A stretch of 38,411 bases of DNA from an uncultured Acidimicrobiales bacterium (GTDB taxonomy: Bacteria > Actinomycetota > Acidimicrobiia > Acidimicrobiales > UBA10347): NCBI GenBank assembly GCA_938015575.1, contig CALLPT010000017.1, positions 1 to 38,411 on the forward strand, given 5' to 3'. Shown in pieces: positions 34,309 to 38,411 of this stretch. The notes beneath the pieces are model-generated. The model did not search any database. It saw only the letters and a program-made list of their open reading frames with translations, and was not told the DNA's origin. Position numbers and translations under genes: made by a program. How positions within the stretch are numbered: the stretch's first letter is position 1; each line of letters opens with the position of its first letter.

Positions 34309-35068
34309 CGATCAGGTCGAGCGAAGCCACATCGGGTTCGTCGCCGATCCATTCGACCTCGATCTCGCCGAACGAAGAGAACTGGGTGATGTCGACCAGG
34401 TCTTGCTTGTAGAGCTCCAGCACGGCGAGGAAGTACACGACGACTTCGATGCGATCGACGAGCTGCGACGTGATGGTGCGGAAGCTGACTCGACCTCGGT
34501 CGGGAAGATCGATAGAGAGCTCGTTGAACGCATCGCTCACGCTGAATGTGATCGGCGCGATGTGATCGGTAGAGACCTTGATGACGGGCTTCGGCGCCGT
34601 CGCCTTCATGAACGCGTCGCGCAGATCGATCGCGTCGACGCCTTCGAACAGGTCGGGAAGCAGCCCAATGAACGGCTCTTCGATGCCGGCGCGCCGTGGG
34701 TACGAGCGGCTGGCGTCGGCGCTGAGGACCTGAAGCGAGTGGGCCGCGTCTTTGAATGTCTTGCATTCGAGAAGGCGGGCCAACAACAGGTCCCGTTCCT
34801 CCCACAGGGCGAGCTCTTCGTCGAGGTCCGAGCCTGGAGGGTCGGGAAGCAGCCTGCGGCTCTTGAGCTCGACCAGCGTCGCCGCGATCAGCAGAAACTC
34901 GGTTGCGAGCTCGAGCTCGAGCTCTTCCATCTGTTCGAGCACGGCGATGTACTCGTCGACGATCGTGCTGAGCGAGACCTCGTAAAGGTCGACCTCGTCC
35001 TTGAGAATCAGGTGTAGAAGAAGGTCGAACGGCCCGTCGTAGACGGGAGTCGAGACGGCAACGCTCAC
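34292..35068 (-). CDS. scpA: segregation and condensation protein A
   Basis: 258 residues from the GTG at 35068, which places YDGPFDLLLHLILKDEVDLYEVSL at the N-terminus as in other ScpA proteins; a TTG at 35110 would add 14 unconserved residues. The middle has ELELATEFLLIAATLVELKSRRLLP, the conserved SMC-binding segment. It is the kleisin of the SMC complex and leads the scpA-scpB-rluB-aroH-tyrA-cmk-plsC transcript. It is divergent from the photolyase gene. Confidence 0.93.
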   Translation of the reverse strand: MSVAVSTPVYDGPFDLLLHLILKDEVDLYEVSLSTIVDEYIAVLEQMEELELELATEFLLIAATLVELKSRRLLPDPPGSDLDEELALWEERDLLLARLLECKTFKDAAHSLQVLSADASRSYPRRAGIEEPFIGLLPDLFEGVDAIDLRDAFMKATAPKPVIKVSTDHIAPITFSVSDAFNELSIDLPDRGRVSFRTITSQLVDRIEVVVYFLAVLELYKQDLVDITQFSSFGEIEVEWIGDEPDVASLDLIDAYDG

Positions 35069-35173
35069 GAATTCAGAGGTTACCGACCGTTCGCGGAACC
35101 AGGCGGTCAATCGCGCGTTCTACCGGGTTCCTCGACCCTGCATCGGCGTGAGGACCGACCTAGGGTCGGCGCC

Positions 35174-36565
35174 GTGACGACATCCCCGGCACGCTCGAAA
35201 CACGCGATTGTCTGGTTCCGTCGCGACCTGCGACTGCTCGAGAATCCAGCCTGGTCGGCGGCGACCGCCACGTCAGACGAGGTGACGGCGCTTTTCGTAC
35301 TCGACCCGACGCTGTTCAACGCCGCCGGCCCCTTCCGCCAGCAGGCGCTCATCGCTCACCTGCACGGACTCGACGACATGCTGCGCGAGCGCGACGGCCG
35401 CCTGCGTATCGAACACGGCGATCCGGTCGACGTGCTGCCTCGGGTCGTTGCCGAGCTCAACGCCGTCACGCACTGGAACACCGACACGACCCCGTACGCG
35501 ACGCGCCGCGACCAGGCCGTCACCCGTGCGCTCGCTTCGACGAACGCGGCCGAACCCCGGACACACTGGGGCACGCTGGTACACGAACCGGGTCGGGTGC
35601 TGACTGGCAAGGGCACCTTGAGCAAGGTCTTCACCCCATTCGCCAAAGTGTGGGACCGAACCGAGCTGACGCCGTGGGTCGAGGGCGTCGGCGATGGCCG
35701 CATCGCCGACGAGCACGGCGCACCGCTCCCCCAGGTCGTCGGCGCAGAGGACTTCCCCGGTGGCGAGGTTGCTGCCCGAGCCCGGGTCGGCGAATTCCTC
35801 GACCGCGTCGACGACTACCCCGAGCTGCGTGACCTACCGGCGATCGATGGCACGTCGCTGCTGTCGGGTGACCTGCGCTTCGGCACCTTGTCGCCACGCG
35901 AGCTGATGCATGTTGTGGGCGACAGCACCGACGGGCGGCGAGCATTCGTACGCCAGCTCGCCTGGCGTGACTGGTACGCGCACCTGTTGTGGCAGACCCC
36001 GGGCATGGTGCGGGCCGCCATCAAGCCCGAATACGACAACGTCGCGTGGCGCAACGACCCCGACGAGTACGACGCGTGGAAGCGAGGCCGCACCGGCTTC
36101 CCGATCGTTGACGCAGGCATGCGACAGCTGTGGAAGACCGGGTTCATGCACAACCGGGTGCGCATGATCGTCGGGTCGTTTCTGGTCAAGGACCTACTGA
36201 TCGATTGGCGTTGGGGCGAGCGCTGGTTCCGGCATCTGCTGATCGATGCCGACGTGTCGCAGAACGTCGGCAACTGGCAGTGGGTGGCCGGGTGCGGCAC
36301 CGACGCGGCGCCGTACTTCCGGGTCTTCAATCCATGGACCCAGAGCCGCAAGTTCGATCCCCGAGGCGACTACATCCGCCGGTGGGTTCCCGAGCTGGCC
36401 GGACTTCGTGGCGATGCCGTGCACGAGCCAGCGAAAGCGGCGCCGCTGGACCTTGCCGGCGCCGGCGTCGTGCTTGGCGACACATATCCGCTCCCGATCG
36501 TCGACCATGCCCTTGCCCGCGACCGGGTGCTGCATGCCTACAAACGAGCCCTCGGCAAGACCTGA
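35174..36565 (+). CDS. phr: deoxyribodipyrimidine photo-lyase (cryptochrome/photolyase family)
   Basis: 463 residues, GTG start. The N-terminal alpha/beta domain (IVWFRRDLRLLENPAW) binds the antenna cofactor. The C-terminal FAD domain has RQLAWRDWYAHLLW, KRGRTGFPIVDAGMRQLW, TGFMHNRVRMIVGSFLVKDLL, QNVGNWQWVAGCGTDAAPYFRVFNP and the final KFDPRGDYIRRW. The conserved Trp residues for electron transfer appear in place. It repairs cyclobutane pyrimidine dimers with light. A role as a cryptochrome is less likely, given the full class I motif set. Confidence 0.95.
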   Translation: MTTSPARSKHAIVWFRRDLRLLENPAWSAATATSDEVTALFVLDPTLFNAAGPFRQQALIAHLHGLDDMLRERDGRLRIEHGDPVDVLPRVVAELNAVTHWNTDTTPYATRRDQAVTRALASTNAAEPRTHWGTLVHEPGRVLTGKGTLSKVFTPFAKVWDRTELTPWVEGVGDGRIADEHGAPLPQVVGAEDFPGGEVAARARVGEFLDRVDDYPELRDLPAIDGTSLLSGDLRFGTLSPRELMHVVGDSTDGRRAFVRQLAWRDWYAHLLWQTPGMVRAAIKPEYDNVAWRNDPDEYDAWKRGRTGFPIVDAGMRQLWKTGFMHNRVRMIVGSFLVKDLLIDWRWGERWFRHLLIDADVSQNVGNWQWVAGCGTDAAPYFRVFNPWTQSRKFDPRGDYIRRWVPELAGLRGDAVHEPAKAAPLDLAGAGVVLGDTYPLPIVDHALARDRVLHAYKRALGKT

Positions 36566-36602
36566 CCGCGGCGCGACTGCGGTGTCTGCCAGCAGCTTGT
36601 GG

Positions 36603-37544
36603 TTAGAAGAGGGAGTCTTGGATGGCGATCTCGTCGGAGCCGTAGTCGCCCATATCCAGGACCAGCCCGAACAGGCTGGCCGGATCGATGGCAAACACGT
36701 CATCGCCGAACGATCGACGAACGAGAAGAGCGCGCCCGACCGCGGTGATTACCTCGAGGTCATGATTCCCCGACGTCAGGGCGAGCGGATAGTCCAACAC
36801 GTTGCGCAACGCCGGATGGTCTGCCATCGGATGTCGCCATCGCTCACCGGGGTCCTCGCCGACCGCGAGTGGGCGGACACGCTCGTCAGGAGCGCGGTCC
36901 ATCAACCGCGCCACGTCGCGGGCCGCGGCCCCCAGGCGAGCGTCGAGCTCGTCGTCGCTCAACGGGTCCACGAGCCCCTTGATCTTGCGGCGGGCATTGA
37001 CGGCTTGGGGAAGTGCCCAGACTTCGGTGACGAGATCTTCGAGACTGCGCACGGCGATCCCGTTCGTCGTCTCGGCCACGAGCCGGGCCATCCACGCACC
37101 CTGTTCTTCGAGCCGCTTCTGCGTCCGTGAAAGCGTCGACGTTCCGACCTTGATCGAACCGTCGCGAAACCCCGCGAGGTACAGGCGATTGGGCTGCTGG
37201 AGATGGTCGACCACGGCAGGGTCGAGCTCCGCCGTGCCACGCGTGTGCGCATGATGCAGGTTCGACGCAAACGTCGCTTCGACAATGCCGCAGCGTTCAC
37301 AAGTCCGGCTGGCGTCTTGCGGGGTACGCAAACAGTCGTAGTAGTCGCCTCGTGCCGAGTTCGCTCCCGCCCGAAACGGCACGTGCCCGACGCACTCTCG
37401 AGATGGGGCGCCGACGAGGCGGTAGTTCAGTCGGAGCCCGGCCGCGGGCACGAGCAACGAGGCAGGAGCACCATCGTCGCGAAGCCGAACGAACGGCTCG
37501 CTATCGCGCCAGACGACGCCGAGCAAGGTGCGAGTTTCGGGCAC
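36603..37544 (-). CDS. DUF2797-domain protein
   Basis: 313 residues, GTG start. The central NRLYLAGFRDGSIKVGTSTLSRTQKRLEEQGA near 120-150 is the DUF2797 hallmark and resembles a GIY-YIG-like strand arrangement. TCERCG near 82-87, with other Cys/His residues upstream (YYDCLRTP), suggests a zinc site. The function is unknown; the family is conserved across actinobacteria. It starts 32 bases after the enoyl-CoA hydratase stop on the same strand, so co-transcription is possible. Confidence 0.85.
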   Translation of the reverse strand: MPETRTLLGVVWRDSEPFVRLRDDGAPASLLVPAAGLRLNYRLVGAPSRECVGHVPFRAGANSARGDYYDCLRTPQDASRTCERCGIVEATFASNLHHAHTRGTAELDPAVVDHLQQPNRLYLAGFRDGSIKVGTSTLSRTQKRLEEQGAWMARLVAETTNGIAVRSLEDLVTEVWALPQAVNARRKIKGLVDPLSDDELDARLGAAARDVARLMDRAPDERVRPLAVGEDPGERWRHPMADHPALRNVLDYPLALTSGNHDLEVITAVGRALLVRRSFGDDVFAIDPASLFGLVLDMGDYGSDEIAIQDSLF

Positions 37545-37576
37545 CGGCGGACCCTAGGTCACCGACGGCACCAAGG

Positions 37577-38365
37577 TCAGCTACCGGTCCAATTCGGTGC
37601 GCGCTTCTCCACGAAGCTGGCGATGCCCTCTTGGCCGTCGTTGGTGCCCATCGCGGTGGTGATGAGCGTGCCCTCGTATTCGCCCGCCGATTCGAGCATC
37701 TGGTCGAACCCGTTGTAGATCACGCTCTTCGCGTGACCAACCGCAAACGGGGCGCCGGCCGCCAACTCGGCCGCCAAGTCGGCGGTTGCCTGGTCCACCT
37801 CGTCGTCCGGAACGACCCGATTGACCAGACCCCAAGCTTCCGCGGTCGCCGCATCGAGGACACGGTTCGTGAGGGTGAGGTCGAGCATGCGTCGTAGACC
37901 GATGTGGCGCCCGATGAAGTAGCTCGATGTGCCGTCGGGCGTCATGCCCGCGCGGGTGTAGGCCATGGTGTATTTCGACGACTCGCCACTCACGACGAGG
38001 TCGAACGCGCCCACGAACGACAGACCGGCCCCACCGGCAGCGCCACGCACGCCGGCCACGAAGGGTTTGGGCATGCGGTTCATCTTGTAGATCGCGGTGT
38101 GGAAGTCGCCGAGCAACTTCGCACCGTGTTTGGGCAAATCGGCGCCTTGGGCGTTGAACTCCTTGAGGTCGCCGCCGGCACAGAAGACCTTGCCCTCGGC
38201 AGTCACCGAGACCGCCCGCACCGAGGGGTCGAACTCGATGTCGATCATGACCGCTCGCAAATCACGGGCGAACGCCTCGGAGACGGCGTTGGCCCCTCCG
38301 GGCCGGTTCAGCCGCAGGTGTCCAACACCATCGGCGGCTTCGTAGGTGATCGTCTCGTAGCTCAT
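37577..38365 (-). CDS. enoyl-CoA hydratase/isomerase family protein
   Basis: 262 residues from the ATG at 38365, which has GGAAG upstream; an ATG at 38374 would add three residues. Crotonase blocks: GVGHLRLNRPGGANAVSEAF, AEGKVFCAGGDLKEF (oxyanion hole), VRGAAGGAGLSFVGAFDLVVS and YTRAGMTPDGTSSYFIGRHIG. In the position of the second hydratase Glu the sequence reads PDGTSSY, so the acid is an Asp, typical of isomerase or other crotonase reactions more than of classic hydratases. The C-terminal EGIASFVEKRAPNW is intact. Confidence 0.9.
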   Translation of the reverse strand: MSYETITYEAADGVGHLRLNRPGGANAVSEAFARDLRAVMIDIEFDPSVRAVSVTAEGKVFCAGGDLKEFNAQGADLPKHGAKLLGDFHTAIYKMNRMPKPFVAGVRGAAGGAGLSFVGAFDLVVSGESSKYTMAYTRAGMTPDGTSSYFIGRHIGLRRMLDLTLTNRVLDAATAEAWGLVNRVVPDDEVDQATADLAAELAAGAPFAVGHAKSVIYNGFDQMLESAGEYEGTLITTAMGTNDGQEGIASFVEKRAPNWTGS

Positions 38366-38411
38366 GTCTTCCATCCTGTCAGCAGTTGCTGGAGCGAAGG
38401 AAGTTCCTGTG

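Overview
High-GC chromosomal DNA from an actinobacterium-like organism. The gene content (ispH, der and cmk near scpAB, a DUF512 radical-SAM protein, luciferase-like oxidoreductases, many acyl-CoA genes, a cobalt-type nitrile hydratase) suggests the Acidimicrobiia, an Ilumatobacter-like lineage. That placement is inference from gene content only. I see no insertion sequence, prophage or CRISPR array. Almost every gene is intact and tightly packed.

Left part (1-6545): a truncated sunset-domain protein, an NADP-dependent MDR oxidoreductase and a GlcD-type FAD oxidase, followed by the most notable gene. This is a lipoprotein with a long Pro/Thr-rich stalk and a thioredoxin-like domain in which an in-frame TGA (3492-3494) sits exactly where the first catalytic cysteine belongs. 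A strong hairpin lies directly downstream, so the gene reads as a selenocysteine UxxC redoxin. Next come a TetR regulator and a translationally coupled nitrile hydratase operon (beta, alpha, accessory protein) with His-rich tails.

Middle part (6546-16800): a small unknown protein, a 500-bp non-coding stretch with a perfect 15-bp inverted repeat, a TIGR03086 protein and a secreted DUF1996 protein with a structured leader. A glycan-type island follows: TetR, a divergent tail-less GroEL, a GH130-like protein, an (alpha/alpha)6-barrel protein, two GT4 glycosyltransferases and a 41-residue basic protein. A CCGAAT-N3-ATTCGG palindrome occurs between tetR and groEL and again before the small basic gene, which suggests one regulon. 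A tRNA-Pro(GGG) closes this part.

Right part (16884-38365): an N-acyl-D-amino-acid deacylase diverges from a three-gene acyl-CoA operon (enoyl-CoA hydratase, LLM flavin oxidoreductase, acyl-CoA ligase). Then come a SpoIIE phosphatase, zinc-ribbon protein and methyltransferase operon, a DUF512/der pair, an amidase and ispH. A long housekeeping operon follows (scpA, scpB, rluB-like, aroH, tyrA, cmk, plsC). The window ends with a photolyase, a DUF2797 protein and a second enoyl-CoA hydratase.
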